A DNA stretch of 64,000 bases from Stratiolaelaps scimitus (GCA_019614645.1 JABWDB010000002.1:19581501-19645500); one strand, 5' to 3'; shown: positions 49,610-61,589, counted from the stretch's first letter. Program-made: numbers and translations. The notes: generated from the sequence alone by a model not told the origin.

Positions 49610-50280
49610 CGCTGCAGAAGCCTTAGAGCTTTGCTGCTGCTGCTGCTACCGCTGCAGAAGCCTTAGAGGCCGAGGCTGCTGCTGCAGGAGCAGCAGCCGA
49701 TGCCGCCGCCGCTGCTGCTGCTGCCACCGGTTCGGTCTGGCTGGTGCAGCGGTGCCCGCCGCCGGCCTCTCATTGGATAGATCGGGCCCCAGCCCGTGCA
49801 GTTTCCCCTTTCCAGCTCGCCTTCTGTGCTGCCTTTCCCGGCCTTGCTTCGCCTCGCCCCTTTCTTGGGCCGCTTCGTGCTGCTTCCTTGCGGCTCTGCT
49901 CGTGCTCCTTCGACCATCGCAGCGTCGAACGGGCCGCAGACCGCCATTCTCCACGTCGCCTCTTCTCCGCAGCGACGACGTTCGCCCGCTTCTCATGTCG
50001 TTGCCTCGACCGTCTCTTTCCCTTACGGCGGCCTCATCGGCTTCGCGGATGAGGTCTGCTGGACTCTACGCTAATCTGCTGCAGAAAGTACCAGCGTGCC
50101 TGGCTTTGCCTTGCCTTTGCCATTGCGTTCCGTGCCGCCATTGCTCCGCGCGAACGAAGCAAAGGAAATCGGACAAAAACGGAAGGCTCCTTTTTACTTA
50201 AACGTTGACCCCAAGCCACGGTACGACAGTGCCCCGGCGCCCAGCGCAGCGCCGGCTCGATATGGTAAAAAGTCCTGATA
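49610..50280. repeat. GC-rich CTG/CAG region with a 19-base direct repeat
   Basis: CGCTGCAGAAGCCTTAGAG occurs at 49610-49628 and 49650-49668, a 40-base period that is not a multiple of three, with CTG runs between and after. A 213-codon plus-strand frame (49560-50201) and several minus-strand frames are open because of base composition. The non-codon period argues against selection for a reading frame. Confidence 0.7.
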
Positions 50281-50499
50281 ACCTGTGTTTCTTGCGACCA
50301 GCGAACGTTTGTAGCAAAACGGTCTTTGAACATATAGACACACGCATATGAAACTCTTACAATAGAAGATAGCTATAAGCGCAACACTGACGCCTGTATC
50401 CTGCTCAGCGAGCAGCCGTATTTACGTCGAGTGTAGGGAATTGGTACCTGTTACGGGAGCCTATATGTCCAAGTCATAAGTTATACGAGGTAGTGGTAG

Positions 50500-50527
50500 A
50501 ATATATATATATATATATATATATATA
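50500..50527. repeat. (TA)n microsatellite
   Basis: About 14 TA units. Confidence 0.95.
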
Positions 50528-51760
50528 CGACAGCAGAACAGTGAGCACCGTAGCATTATTCTTCGTCGCATGGCGCAGAAATTTTGGCGGTGATGTCATT
50601 TTTCGGCTGATGCTGATGCCGCGGCGGCGGCGGCTTCTGCGATAAACGAAACACAACGAGAGCCGGACGATGCCGCCATGGACAATGGAGGGATGGTCTA
50701 TGAGAGGAATGGCCATGGTAAGGGCGTGGGTGGACTGTAGCCCGCCCATAGAAGACTCCAAGAGGTCAGACGAGAGAGATGGGTGTTGTTCCCCATTCAT
50801 GGCGCGTGGGCGATTAGGAGAGCGAAGATGAAGATGTGTGCCCCTTCGTATAGAACGACGAACGAAAGCTGCGACCAGCGACCACGTCCAGTCCTCGTCT
50901 CAGTCTTGAGTGCCGCCCGATGTCCGGATCTCCACTTGGTTCTCCAGCCAGACGTTCTGACGTGTGGAGCTTTCAACGGCTCCCACGGTGTTTCGCGCGT
51001 GGTTACTGCCGGATGGCAGGAAGAGTGGCGGCTTGGGCATGGGGGTGGGTGGGTCGTTCTCAGTCTCAAGTTGGACGGTGCGTCCTTTTTCAGGACAACG
51101 AACGACGAATGAGCTGGGCGTGCTCATCTCAGCCGGCAGTAGCAGTGGCATCAGAGGCTGAAGCGGCAGAGGCTGCTCAAGAGCGCCACTGCGAAGCAAG
51201 CCCAGAAGCTGAAAAAGACCGAGATCTCACAAACGGGACGGAAGCTCCTTAGGGAGTCCACCTCATTAAGGCGGTGGCGCGGTCGTTCCAAACTACCCCG
51301 GGATCTTGGACCTAACTCAGTTCGTCGCTGCTGCTTTTCTTTCTCGTTCGGACGGTACTTCTAGAAACGTTCCTGAACGCGGATGTTTCACCGGAGATGA
51401 GCTGCGTGCCTAGCAAGTTCTTGCTGTATAGGAGGCCGACAGGCGGCAGGGGGCAGCCGGCAGCCGGCACCCTCAACGGACATCGCGGCATCGAGGCGTC
51501 CGCTCAACCTGGCGAGAACACCTTTTTGCTCCCCCGAGGCCATGGACCACACCACCCGAGGGGAAGTCATAGCCCCACCCGAATCCGCCTATTCGTCATC
51601 TCTATCTCTCCCTCTCTCTCTCACTGGGTCTCGCCCGTCAACCTCTATCGGACCGGACCGTGAAATTAAAATGCTTTTAACCACTTTTCGTTCCTCGTTC
51701 ACCCCTCATCATACCGCGAGCCCCTCCCCGCGAAGCGAGTTAAGAGTCGAAGAGAAATAG

Positions 51761-51982
51761 CGACTATACCCAGTTGGAGTGTCCCTTTTACGCATTAAGC
51801 ATGAAATATCTCCCACATTGTGGTCAGCTGTCTCCCCCGAGACAGGGTCGATATTTGTCAAGACAGCCGACGGTGGCAGGAGGCTCAAACTCAGCGGAGG
51901 CTGCAGTTCAGCTCCGGCGGGCGAAGTGCTTCATTGTCCTGCTGGTGAACGTGTTATCTTTATGACTGTACCTGTGGACTAA
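51761..51982 (+). CDS. weak candidate exon, unknown protein
   Basis: The plus strand is open from 51761 to TAA at 51982. The frame reads ISPTLWSAVSPETGSIFVKT, then ADGGRRLKLSGGCSSAPAGE, with a Cys-containing end and a phase-1 donor candidate CTG|GTGAAC near 51945. Another plus-strand frame at 52018-52233 may be a following exon. The acceptor side is weak and no family is recognised. Confidence 0.2.
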   Translation, partial: RLYPVGVSLLRIKHEISPTLWSAVSPETGSIFVKTADGGRRLKLSGGCSSAPAGEVLHCPAGERVIFMTVPVD

Positions 51983-52239
51983 TTACGACACATTTAGGTG
52001 AACACACTGTTGTCATCTTGGAAGCCGTATTCAATACAATGTACAACCTGTCGTGCCCATGGCCCGAAACTTATGGAGACGGTAACGATACACGTATGAC
52101 ATATGTATACCTTAATTGCCCGGAGACAAAACATGTTGAGATTCACCTCTACAGGAAAATCGCAAAGGATGAACTGTTTTTCCTATGTGTTAATTTTTTT
52201 TCCAATGTAACCACCTACCGAATACATTTGTGACCATGA

Positions 52240-52540
52240 ACAGGACAACAGGGCCCACTTACTACATTTCAATGCTTAGAAACGCATCTATCTTCCCATT
52301 CCATTAGACATAAAATATTAAAGCAACTATTGCAGCAGCTCGACCACACCACACATATTGCGTAAAGTAAGCTGTGCAAGCTAGCAATTTCCAACAAAAC
52401 AAAAAAATCTATATATCTAATAACACGAATAGTTCGCAACGATCTTAGTTATATATTAGTTATCCTATGTATTACATAATCCAATACTCACTCCCGCTGC
52501 TGCAACTCGAACCTGTGCGATAACAATACAGGAGCCGGCC
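52240..52540. other. AT-rich non-coding DNA
   Basis: Stop-rich, nothing supportable. Confidence 0.45.
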
Positions 52541-54008
52541 GAGATCGCATGTTCCATCTCGCAGACAGACGCAGCGGCTTCGAGTTGGTCCCTCACATTT
52601 CGTGTGAGTTCCACTCCTCATTTTGGGGGTTCACCCACGCGCCCGGTGTCTCGCAGTTCATATCGTCGGCCGGTCGCCTCGGCCTTTGCCGAGGGACGCT
52701 GCTGCTCGATTATAAATTCACATTTCCCTTCGCTTCTAGTCTCTCTCGCTCTATTTCTCTCCAATGCTTCCACACTTTCGCTGATCTCGCATTGTGCTTG
52801 CAGCCGCCGCCGCCACCGCCACTGTTAAGGCTGCTCCAGGCCAGCGAGTTGCAACATCGGCGACCGCTGCGAGCTCGGCAAGAGGACCCCGGCGTGGCGC
52901 GACACATCAAAAACAACATTAAAAAATGATGGACAGTCAGACAGAATGATGATGGCAGTGGTAGTCGTCCTGCTTTTTTATGCTTGCGCTACTGGCAAAA
53001 TGGTGAAGGAAAAGTGAAAGCGGGCCGAAAGCGAAAATTCGCCCTGTTTTGCATCGGGGAAGAGGGGGTGATCTGAACACTTTCGGCGGTATTTCGCACG
53101 GCCGGTGACCACGATGAGGTTGACATATTGAACAATGTGGCAATATCTGGGCTGTACATGTTTGCTCGATCAGGCAAGGTGCGCTTTTCTGGCAGAAAAG
53201 TACTGGAATATATGTATATATATGTCTGTAATTTGCTGTACATGGGGAGTATCATGATGGCATAATACTAGAGTGAGAAGTGAACTCCACGAGCAGCTAA
53301 AGGGTGCAAATAAATTGCTCATCTTCAGAGGTAATGATCTACGAAGTGGTCGAACACTCGGTGCGATAGAGTTTGCACATACTGAGCGTGTCAAGCGCCC
53401 GTTAGCCTTGAGGATTGCGCGATCATACAGGTGATCTCCCGCTTGGCTGAAAATAAAGGATAACGCAATTATGGCAAATTGACAAATGAAGAACTCTGAC
53501 CACTATTCGTATTTTTGTTTAGCAGAAATTACGAATTCGCGTGAAGAATTATTCGCTGTAGAGAGAGAGATTGCCCAAAGAAGCAAATACAAAAGTTTCT
53601 CCTGTTTATTCTTGCACCTAAAGCCAGATATTAAATATAGATAAAGAGGACGGCTGACCTAAAAATGACCAAAAACTTACGTCAACTATCGCAGCTGGCT
53701 GCGCTCGGATGCATGCCACCCCTCTGGTATAATGGAGAGTTATGTCATTTTTGAGAGGTTAGTACCGACGTTTCTGGTAAGAGGTCATACCTGGCTGCCC
53801 ACGGATTGAGTATCGACAACAAGGGTATCCAGGTCATAGCCAGTGGTCCCATTGTCACTAAGTACACATATGTCCGCTTACCTCAAAATTCGAGGCTCAG
53901 CCTTCGTGGATTTTCACTCATCATCATCAAAAAAAACAGCCGAGATTACCGACGAGACATATTCCCCCACCTAAGGTATCTCGGCCGTAATTTCATCTGA
54001 CATTCCAG

Positions 54009-54194
54009 CCGAATCCAGCCCAAGCGTCTCCATTGGCATCGGGAGCCGATCGTGATGGCGTCGAGTCCCCTCAACCGGGTGGCGTTTTCGTTTTGCGAGA
54101 TGACGGAGGACACTCTGTCCTGAACCGGGATCGTCGTCCGGCCTCGACCACCCCCAAGCGCTCTGTTCTGGGAGAACCTCTCGGAATGGGCGGC
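54009..54194 (+). CDS. candidate internal exon, polar disordered peptide
   Basis: A TCTGACATTCCAG acceptor precedes 62 codons entered in phase 0 and left in phase 0 at GGCGGC|GTAGAA. The peptide is rich in Gly, Asp, Ser, Pro and Arg (SGADRDGVESPQPGGVFVLR, then STTPKRSVLGEPLGMGG), typical of a disordered linker. Third positions favour G/C. If the donor is not used, the frame runs into a 10-A run and stops at 54224. The minus strand is also open here. Confidence 0.24.
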
Positions 54195-54694
54195 GTAGAA
54201 GCAAAAAAAAAAGCCGACAGATGACTATGACATCGGCAATCGTCGTTGCCGTTCATCCGATCCGAGCACGATCCACTGCAATGCACTACTACTAGCTAAA
54301 AAGCATTGAGACAGCAGTCAGCGAGTCAGACGGTACATCGCAATCTCCAATGCGATCCCGCGGGCACCAGCGGTGGCAGCGGCGGAGGCGGCAATATTCG
54401 CTACTCGTGGAGCGGCCTCCAAACGCGGACGGGTATACAGGAAAGCGCACCCATACACTAGTGTTTGCAGGGTGAATCGGCAGATAGTTTTGAATTCCGC
54501 CACCACGATCACCACCGGCCGAGTCGGTAAAAAAAACGCCGCCACGCGCGTTCCATACAGACGGGATCATCCCAATGTACTATGAGTCTTTTTCTCTCTG
54601 CCGATTGGCCGAGTTTTCGCGCTACCCAGTCGAGGCTGAACGGTCTCCTCCGTTGCTGCCCATCTGATGCGTCTCTGTCTATATGCAGGACTAT

Positions 54695-54915
54695 CCTTCC
54701 GCGCGCGCGCGTGTGTGTGTGTAAGTATCTTCGTCTGAATCGGTGGGGTTACGATCACAAGCCATACTGCTGATGCTGCTGCTGCTGCGTTGATGGCCCC
54801 CGCCTCGGTGGCAATAATGGAATTGCCGGAGGCATAGCACCACCGTCACTAGCTCCGAGTTCGCGTCTCCTCTAGCCTCCTCCAATCGACGACGACGACG
54901 ACAACAACAACGACG
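54695..54915. repeat. (CG)n/(GT)n, CTG and GAC tracts
   Basis: Alternating CG then GT units at about 54699-54722, CTG units near 54771-54788 and GAC/AAC units near 54889-54915. Confidence 0.85.
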
Positions 54916-55307
54916 CCGACACGGGATAGTTTTTGTTTTTTGTTACTCTCGCTTGGCCGGCCGCTGCGAGTAACAACCCCTTTGTTTCGCGATGCCCCCT
55001 GCTCTCTCCCCATCCTCCTCCACGATTTCATCCGAGGATTGAGTCGACGGGGAACGACGAGGACCCAGCTTCGGCCTAGTATAGGGTCGCCGATCTATCC
55101 TTTCAGGCAGAGGAGACAGCGAGGGGCAGGTTGTAGTTATCTAGCGGGGGCAGTGTGCATTTTTTAATTTGCGAAGGCAGACAGACAGACTCGGGCAAGG
55201 CATGCCTTCACCGCCACCAAGTTCGTTTCTTCGCCTGTCTCGTCTGCGGGAAGCCGCGCCGTGTACGAATCCGCCGCGAACGACGATGAGAGGAGAGGCT
55301 TCACTGG

Positions 55308-55469
55308 ATGGGCAGGAGTCGGGCAAAGAGCACTGCGGGTGCTTCACAAGGATTCGAACGATGGGCTAAGATGGGTCAGGTCAGAGTGACTCGGAAAATG
55401 GGCGGGGGAGTTGAGTGCGGGAGCTGCAGGAAGAAGAAAAAACTGTCCGACGAACGAACGGGTGGAAAG
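55308..55469 (+). CDS. candidate initial exon, Lys-rich peptide
   Basis: ATG with G at +4 and an upstream in-frame TGA opens 54 codons that reach GGAAAG|GTAAGAG, a full-consensus donor, in phase 0. The peptide ends VECGSCRKKKKLSDERTGGK, with a CxxC pair next to a basic cluster. The family is not recognised. An alternative frame at 55201-55369 overlaps on the same strand. Confidence 0.24.
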
Positions 55470-55794
55470 GTAAGAGAGATCAGAGGGGGTACTCTACGAC
55501 GATGAAGATGAGTCGGGAGCTCTTTCTCTCACTCTCCGCGTCCGTCCGACTCTCCAATTCGATGTCGTTTCTGAAGTTAGCACTTTTTGTCCGCCAGCCC
55601 CGCGTCTGCTCATTGCCACGATGTGACGATATACGGCTAGATGTTCGACTCTGCTGTGTGCTAGATAGTTTGAATCTGTTTTGCGGATCCTTCACTAGTA
55701 ATCTCGCACCATGTCCCCTGGCCCCCTCACCAACTTCTAAGTCTCGCTCTCCGTCGATCTCTATCTCTCATCGCTGTGCTCGTTGATGATTCAG

Positions 55795-55869
55795 GCTTCG
55801 TTTCCGTGGACATCCTGTGTCGCGATGAGACGTTCACATACAGAAAGATGTACCGGCGGTTACAACAGG
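55795..55869 (+). CDS. candidate internal exon, unknown protein
   Basis: A long pyrimidine-rich stretch ends in TGATGATTCAG, a good acceptor. The frame entered in phase 1 reads FVSVDILCRDETFTYRKMYR and then RLQQ. A GTCAGT donor at 55870 leaves in phase 1, which fits the terminal exon candidate at 58158. If not spliced, the frame continues into a Gln-rich stretch and stops near 55941. Strongly coding-like, but no family is recognised. Confidence 0.32.
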
Positions 55870-56744
55870 GTCAGTGTCAATTGCAGCAACGCCAACAGCA
55901 ATCGTTGTTTCGAGCGTCAGAGATTCGTCGATCCTGAGGTCCCGATTAGGGGCCGTCCCGTTCAGGATCCGGCAAGGGGCATAACTGTTAGACTGGCAGT
56001 TACGCCATCTGTGGATAGCGCAGTGCCGCTTCGACAGGACTCGATAGACAGGACTTAAGTATCACATTCGTGCTCGCTAACTCGCTCGTCCGGGTGCCAT
56101 TTCATGTTAGAAGGCTAGCGCCCCGAAGGCAACGGGGCTGTCGAAAGGGAAAGAAACGACCATGAACCATGGCAAGCTGACAGACGATTGGTTGGTGGCC
56201 GGCCGCCTCCGCCGCCATATCCGTTAATGGGCACATTTGGTACAGATGCTCAACCCGTCGAAGGCAGCAGGGACAACGAAGACGACGATGATGACGATGG
56301 CTGCTGATGATGCTGATGCTGCTGCTGGCAATGGCGGCAACAGCAGCGTCTCCTATTTGACCACTCCAACGCTTTAAAACTAGCGACGAACGGATGAACC
56401 GACGGACGGGTGTCAGAGTCTGCTAGCGAATTGAAATCGTCCACAGGAGCTTGCCGCGAACGGGCGAGTTACCACCAGGAGCTGAAGAGCTCACTGACTG
56501 AGACTATGCACGAATGTTCGAGAAGCAGGCCCAATGGGTCCTACCAGCTCGCCTGTCCTGCGCCCTGTTGCAAGGGATGAGGAGAGGAACAGGAGGAAGG
56601 CAGACGAACGGGATCTAAATTGAAACGACTGCCTATGGGGCTGCTCGTCCGCTTGCAGTAGCAGTAGTAGCATAGCTGTTTCCAAACCTCCGCCAGCAGT
56701 GGCAGCACGAAACGGTCCTGCTTCTTTTGCTTTTAAGTTCTTAC

Positions 56745-56930
56745 AGTGAATAGTCCGCTTACCACTGCCACCATCAGTACCGCATGGGTGGTAATCACCT
56801 TGGAGATGTGTACGGTGCGACTCTCGTCAGTTACTGGTTGAACCAGAAGTGCGTGGCCTCGCAGCACGGCAAAATAGCGATCGACGAAGACGATCGAAGC
56901 GTTAAACCGAACCGTCGTAGCTAGGTGCAA
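56745..56930 (-). CDS. candidate internal exon with DRY-like motif
   Basis: The minus strand reads LATTVRFNASIVFVDRYFAV, then a polar link with QPVTDESRTVHISK, then VITTHAVLMVAVVSGLF. The layout suggests TM3 with D-R-Y, intracellular loop 2 and TM4 of a rhodopsin-like GPCR. The donor TTCACT|GTAAGA at 56744 is near-perfect (phase 0); another donor, GTG|GTAAGC, lies 18 bases before. An in-frame TGA precedes the CAG|TTG acceptor. Against this, the conserved TM4 Trp is missing and an Arg lies inside the presumed TM3. A PH-like or other fold remains possible. Confidence 0.3.
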
Positions 56931-56959
56931 CTGTCACCGTTGATACGATGTGCCACTTA

Positions 56960-58090
56960 ATAAGCAACTAAAATGCGCACGTGAACCGAGTGGTACCTTT
57001 GCAAATGGAATCGAACAGGCGACATCGATAGTTAATTCGAGTGCGTGTGCCTATTGTTAATTAACACGTTTACCTCACTGCACCTGCGTATAGAGTTCTC
57101 AGTCATCTACAATGTAATCATAGCCGCTCGCGTAAAACGTAGAAACGCCATTGACCCATTCATAAAAGTAAAGGGTATTCTATATCACCTGATCGTTAGG
57201 CCAAAAAGAAGAAGAGGTTCGTTATAGGTGGAAAAATATGTCATACACGGCGACATTAAATTCGAAATGCTATTGTATGAGAGAACGACGATATGCCTGC
57301 TGTGAAAGAAAGCCCATCTCAATTAATGTTCATCAAATTTCACCATGGTATAAAGCAATTAATACAAGCACAAGCTTCTATCCTAAATGAGAGAGTTAAC
57401 ATTAAGATCGTTTCCGAAAAAAAAAATAACATCGCAGCTATTTGGTTTTAGCTATCGCTCTCTGGTAGGACCTTTGTTTGTATTTTCTCCAACCATTTTG
57501 AAATACTCGAACATTGTGTGTGCGAAGGTCGAACAAGGACCGATTTTCACTGTTTGTGCGACACATTTGAAGCTAATAATGTAACTAATTGTACCTATAT
57601 CGATGTCATCAAATGGATCTGAAGCAGTATATATCGAGCGCACCCATGCGTCCGCTTCTCCCTTGTAGCCTGTCACAATTCGAGCCATATATGCCCCATA
57701 CATAGATTCGGTGTCTGTCGTTCTCGGCCTGTTCATCTCTCTGTTCCGTTGGGCACAGCACAGCCTCCCGATGCAGTGCTTCTACTATGCAGCGAAACCA
57801 GATGAGATCAGATCTTGCGTTTCGTTCCATATCCCTGTTGGCAGTCGCATGCCGCCGACTCATACGGTTTGATATGCTAGCAGTAAGAGCCAGTGGCGGT
57901 TGAGAGTCGGGAGACGACGTTGGAGACCTCCAATTGGACTAGGTTCACGGCCGCCGGTCCGCCTTGCGCTGGTCTGGCCGGCTTACGCGAGATGCATTAG
58001 TCTCCCCTCGACAACCCCCAACGCGGTCTTTTCTTGACCCTCGTCGAGGAGACGCCAACGACTGCTGCAATGAAGGGAGCCATGAAGGGG
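56960..58090. other. no supportable gene, possible intron
   Basis: Mostly AT-rich. Would be intron if 55795-55869 splices to 58158. Confidence 0.35.
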
Positions 58091-58157
58091 AACAGGGTGG
58101 GGACCTAATTAATGCTTCAAATGCTAATTTGCCTTCGTCGACCCTCCCTTCGTTCAG

Positions 58158-58336
58158 ACGACGATAGTGGCGCTGGTGGTATAGAGGCTTGCTCGAAGGG
58201 GCAAAAAGCCGACTACAACTTTCAAGCGGACCATGAAGACATAGAGAGGGTGCCCCTCCGTTGCAGCAGACCCAAGACGTTAACGCCACTGCAGCGGCAG
58301 CAGTCGCTGTACTGGGAAGCCAGCAGAAACAGTTGA
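58158..58336 (+). CDS. candidate terminal exon, unknown protein
   Basis: The acceptor CGACCCTCCCTTCGTTCAG has a strong pyrimidine tract. The frame entered in phase 1 reads 58 codons to TGA, with an acidic start (DDSGAGGIEA), a polar middle (KADYNFQADHEDIERVPLRC) and a basic, Gln-rich end (LTPLQRQQSLYWEASRNS). An AATAAA lies 76 bases after the stop. The same phase-1 junction is offered by the exon candidate at 55795. The family is not recognised. Confidence 0.36.
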
Positions 58337-58411
58337 ATCCTGGACGGGCACTGACTGGCGAATTTGAACAGTTCGACTGAGGAGAAACGACAAGATATAC
58401 GGATGTTTCGT

Positions 58412-58417
58412 AATAAA
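58412..58417 (+). promoter_or_regulatory. putative polyadenylation signal
   Basis: AATAAA 76 bases downstream of the TGA at 58336, consistent with a short 3' UTR. AT-rich sequence makes a chance match possible. Confidence 0.35.
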
Positions 58418-58518
58418 ATAATAATAGTTCATATGATAGGAAATATATTAGTTCATTCCATATGATATATTTCGTAAGAATATATAATAATCATTATTGC
58501 CAATTTCAAATGGCTGGC

Positions 58519-58655
58519 AGCATGGTGGCTTGAACAACTAACTGTCTCTGCTATAAAAATCCGTAGGCCTCAGGTTCGAGTCCCATTGCGTGACATATCG
58601 AGAGCATATGCGTTGTAAAAGAAAAACAAGTGCAGTTCCTGTTAATAAAGCAAAA
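58519..58655 (+). repeat. tRNA-derived SINE-like element, best copy
   Basis: AGCATGGTGGCTTGAAC (A-box-like) is followed 54 bases later by GGTTCGAGTCC, a perfect Pol III B-box. The body contains ATATCGAGAGCATATGCG, and the tail TGCAGTTCCTGTTAATAAAG starts 58 bases after the B-box. The copy at 12.94 kb agrees in order and spacing. This copy has the best-preserved B-box of the three. Confidence 0.75.
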
Positions 58656-58659
58656 CTTT

Positions 58660-59600
58660 AGTGACATTTGTTATGAAAACGAGATAAAAATCCACAACAC
58701 ACCCAGTGCACAGAAACTGTGTCCACTAGACTTACCACTTGCAGCATGAGAACACCGACGTCGAAGATTAGAGAGTCAATCTACGCCTCGTCGTACTGGG
58801 CGGCCAGTTTCATTCCACCAGGCTATAAGATGCGCATATCGATCTATCCACGCGTTACACTGATATACAAATAACACCTATACTAGGTATAAATCGGGCA
58901 AAACCGTTGAAGTATTTACAGAAGAACCCGACGCACTCCACCGCAAAATGGACAGCAAAAAGTGGTCACTAGATAACCCAAACGAGCTTCCGGAGCCCGG
59001 AAGCCGGCTCCTCTGATAGCCCGCTCCTCTCTCTCTCTCCCTCTCTCTCTCCAACTGATAGAACACTGATACAATAGCTCTTACGATACGATTTGATGTA
59101 CATTTCGAAGTCATGTAGGCCACACACTTTCAGCTGATCTTAGCCCACTTATCGTGTCGTTCCTCCTTTGTTAGACGCACTCACAATTAATAAGTTGCTC
59201 TAAGCTCACGCGATCAAGTTCTCTGAGACGTCCCTTTATCGCTAGCTCTATCCTGTCGCTCGTTATTTCTAATGATTACCCTCGACTGTATACGGCTGCT
59301 CCCGCCAATCTACGTAATTCATATCACCTATTCATAAAGGAGGCTGTCCTATCGATGCTTCGACAACGGCTGGCGGTCAAGCGAACTCATTTCTCGCTCT
59401 GCTCTGCTCTCTCTCTCTCTCTCGCTCTCATGGTCGCGAGTCGAGACACGTATTGACGATCAATTTGCGCCTGACCAACGTAATGAATTTCCGATGCTCG
59501 TATCACTCGGCAAGGCGCGTGTTACCCTCATAGTACCCTGTTGAGTCTGTTGGCTATAGCTAGCCCACTTGCGAGAGCAACAGGCTGAACGGAACTGAAC
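58660..59600. other. no supportable gene
   Basis: CT runs near 59025-59051 and 59405-59425. A minus-strand frame at 58878-59123 is repeat-influenced and not called. Confidence 0.4.
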
Positions 59601-59633
59601 GGCTACGTCATCATAAATGTGTGCCAATCCCCC

Positions 59634-59737
59634 ATATATATATATATATATATATTACTACTGTATATGTAGAACCTGCCTGCTCAGGCCAATGCCCTGC
59701 TCGTGGCATTGTCATGGGCAATATATATATATATATA
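59634..59737. repeat. two (TA)n microsatellites
   Basis: TA arrays at 59634-59655 and 59720-59737. Confidence 0.92.
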
Positions 59738-60119
59738 CATATAAATTGATATGTATATATGTCTGTATGCCTGGCCAGCAGGGTTCTTTCTTTCTCTCTC
59801 GCTATCGTTCTATCCATCGGAGGGCAGCTGGTGCGCTCAACGGACGGCGTTCCTATCGAACCGCCAGCGAATGAAGAGTGGATTCACACTTGATTTATAG
59901 ATGGCGTCGTGGCTCGCTGTCCTTTCTACGACGATGTCGCCGTAGCTAACAGCGATCCAATGACGCACCGGCAGCCGATTTCCGTGCGGGCAGTCGCTCC
60001 AGTTCCTGCTGCTACCGCCGCCGCCTCTTCTGACGGCCACCATCACCGCAATGTGCCAGCCATAGCCACACGGCCGCAGTGAAAGCCACCAGTGAAATCC
60101 TAGGAGCCTCGTCAACGAA

Positions 60120-61370
60120 ACATCTTAATTTCGAGCTGTATGCACGCTATGAGTGTCTGTACGAGAAGACTGATACAAAAAGAAGGCTATATACAGTTTA
60201 TGACAAAAAGAAGGCTATTGCATTTATACTGATAGCTCAGTTTCGTTCTTGAGCCAGCAAAGGTTGTCTTTTGAACGAGTATAGTGAGGAGCTGTGACAA
60301 CCTGTCCACAATTGGCGGACTTGTTGACTACGATCGTCTATACGATTTTTAAGCGCATGGAAGGCGTAACTGATGCACGGTTATATGAATTATCTGCCGC
60401 GCCATGCTAACCAACCAATAGTATGAACTATAGGCCAGGGTTGTAGCTTGCGGTGGTCAATCTGCATTTGAATGTACGTACGATATAAGTGAGATATATT
60501 GAGTTTGCATAGTTGTGTTCAACAGGCGATCATTGGCACTCTACATGTGGCGGCTACCTGCCACATGTATTTGATACCTGACTCACAATTAATGATATAA
60601 TAGTGGTGAGTGGGGGAGAACAGTTCAAATAATAATGGATACTATAACCAGGCAACATGTGACATGTTCTACAACAGCTATTGATCCGCTGGCAACTTGA
60701 CATGAAAGAAACCGTAACCATCATGTGTGATCACTACTGTTACATACATTAGACCGTGCCACAATTCAATATTATACTCAAAACAAAAACAAGAAGCCTA
60801 TCGGTCAGTAATCGGTCACAGCGCGGCTCTATAGATCATAGATCTAAGATCATCGATGCAAAATTAAATGCAAGCAGACGAAGGCGCATCCCTACGCAGG
60901 CTGGCCCAGCGCCGCGTGCGTTACTTGATATGATATATCCATCAAGCCTCATCAGCTAGCCAAGTAACGAACTGACCAACGAACGACACAAGCGACCAGC
61001 CAGCCGAGTGCATCATTTCAATGCACACGTCAGCACAACACGGCTAATGCCTCGGGAACATCAGCAGCACTCACGATCTCCGATCACAGCGAATGACGAG
61101 GAGTGGTAACTGAGAGCGGGAACAGGCGGAGTCGAAGAGACGTCGATCTGACCGACTGTTGTCGGATCGCACAACGCTGAGAGTACACACGGTAATAGCT
61201 CGATCTCATGCGTGGTTAGCATTTGAACATCGGACAACTGCTGGTCACTCTGCTGGCCATCATCTCGGCTTGTCTCATCTCATCTCATTGTCTCAACGAT
61301 TCTTCGATCCGATGTGAAAGGCCCGAAATGTACAGGATCATGTAATTCATCCCTGTAGATATACAGCCCA
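60120..61370. other. no supportable gene
   Basis: Includes a 16-base tandem duplication ACAAAAAGAAGGCTAT (60175-60190 and 60203-60218). A donor-like GTG|GTGAGTGGG near 60607 has no open frame before it. Confidence 0.4.
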
Positions 61371-61586
61371 GATGCCCTGCTCCACAGCTACTGGTTGTTG
61401 CTGCTGTTGTTGTGACGAACGCGGTGACATAAGATGTCACGCTGCGTCCTGCTGGTCAGTTGACGCTCGTGTCTCGATGACGGATGAGAGATGTGCGCCT
61501 TATATAAAATATACCCGTACAGATCGCCGCTATGCTGTGCTACTCGTCAGCGCGCACGCATAAACAGACACATAATACATATGTAC

Positions 61587-61589
<3 letters not shown>

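Noticed and set aside
49560..50201. 213-codon Cys/Ser/Arg-rich plus-strand ORF
   Set aside because: Cys runs come from TGC-phase CTG repeats; an internal 40-base repeat breaks codon periodicity; several frames on the other strand are equally open.
59837..60115. minus-strand SSVNPLF, resembling the TM7 NPxxY motif of a GPCR
   Set aside because: It lies upstream of the DRY-like segment on the same strand, so the order is wrong, and no hydrophobic TM7 precedes it.
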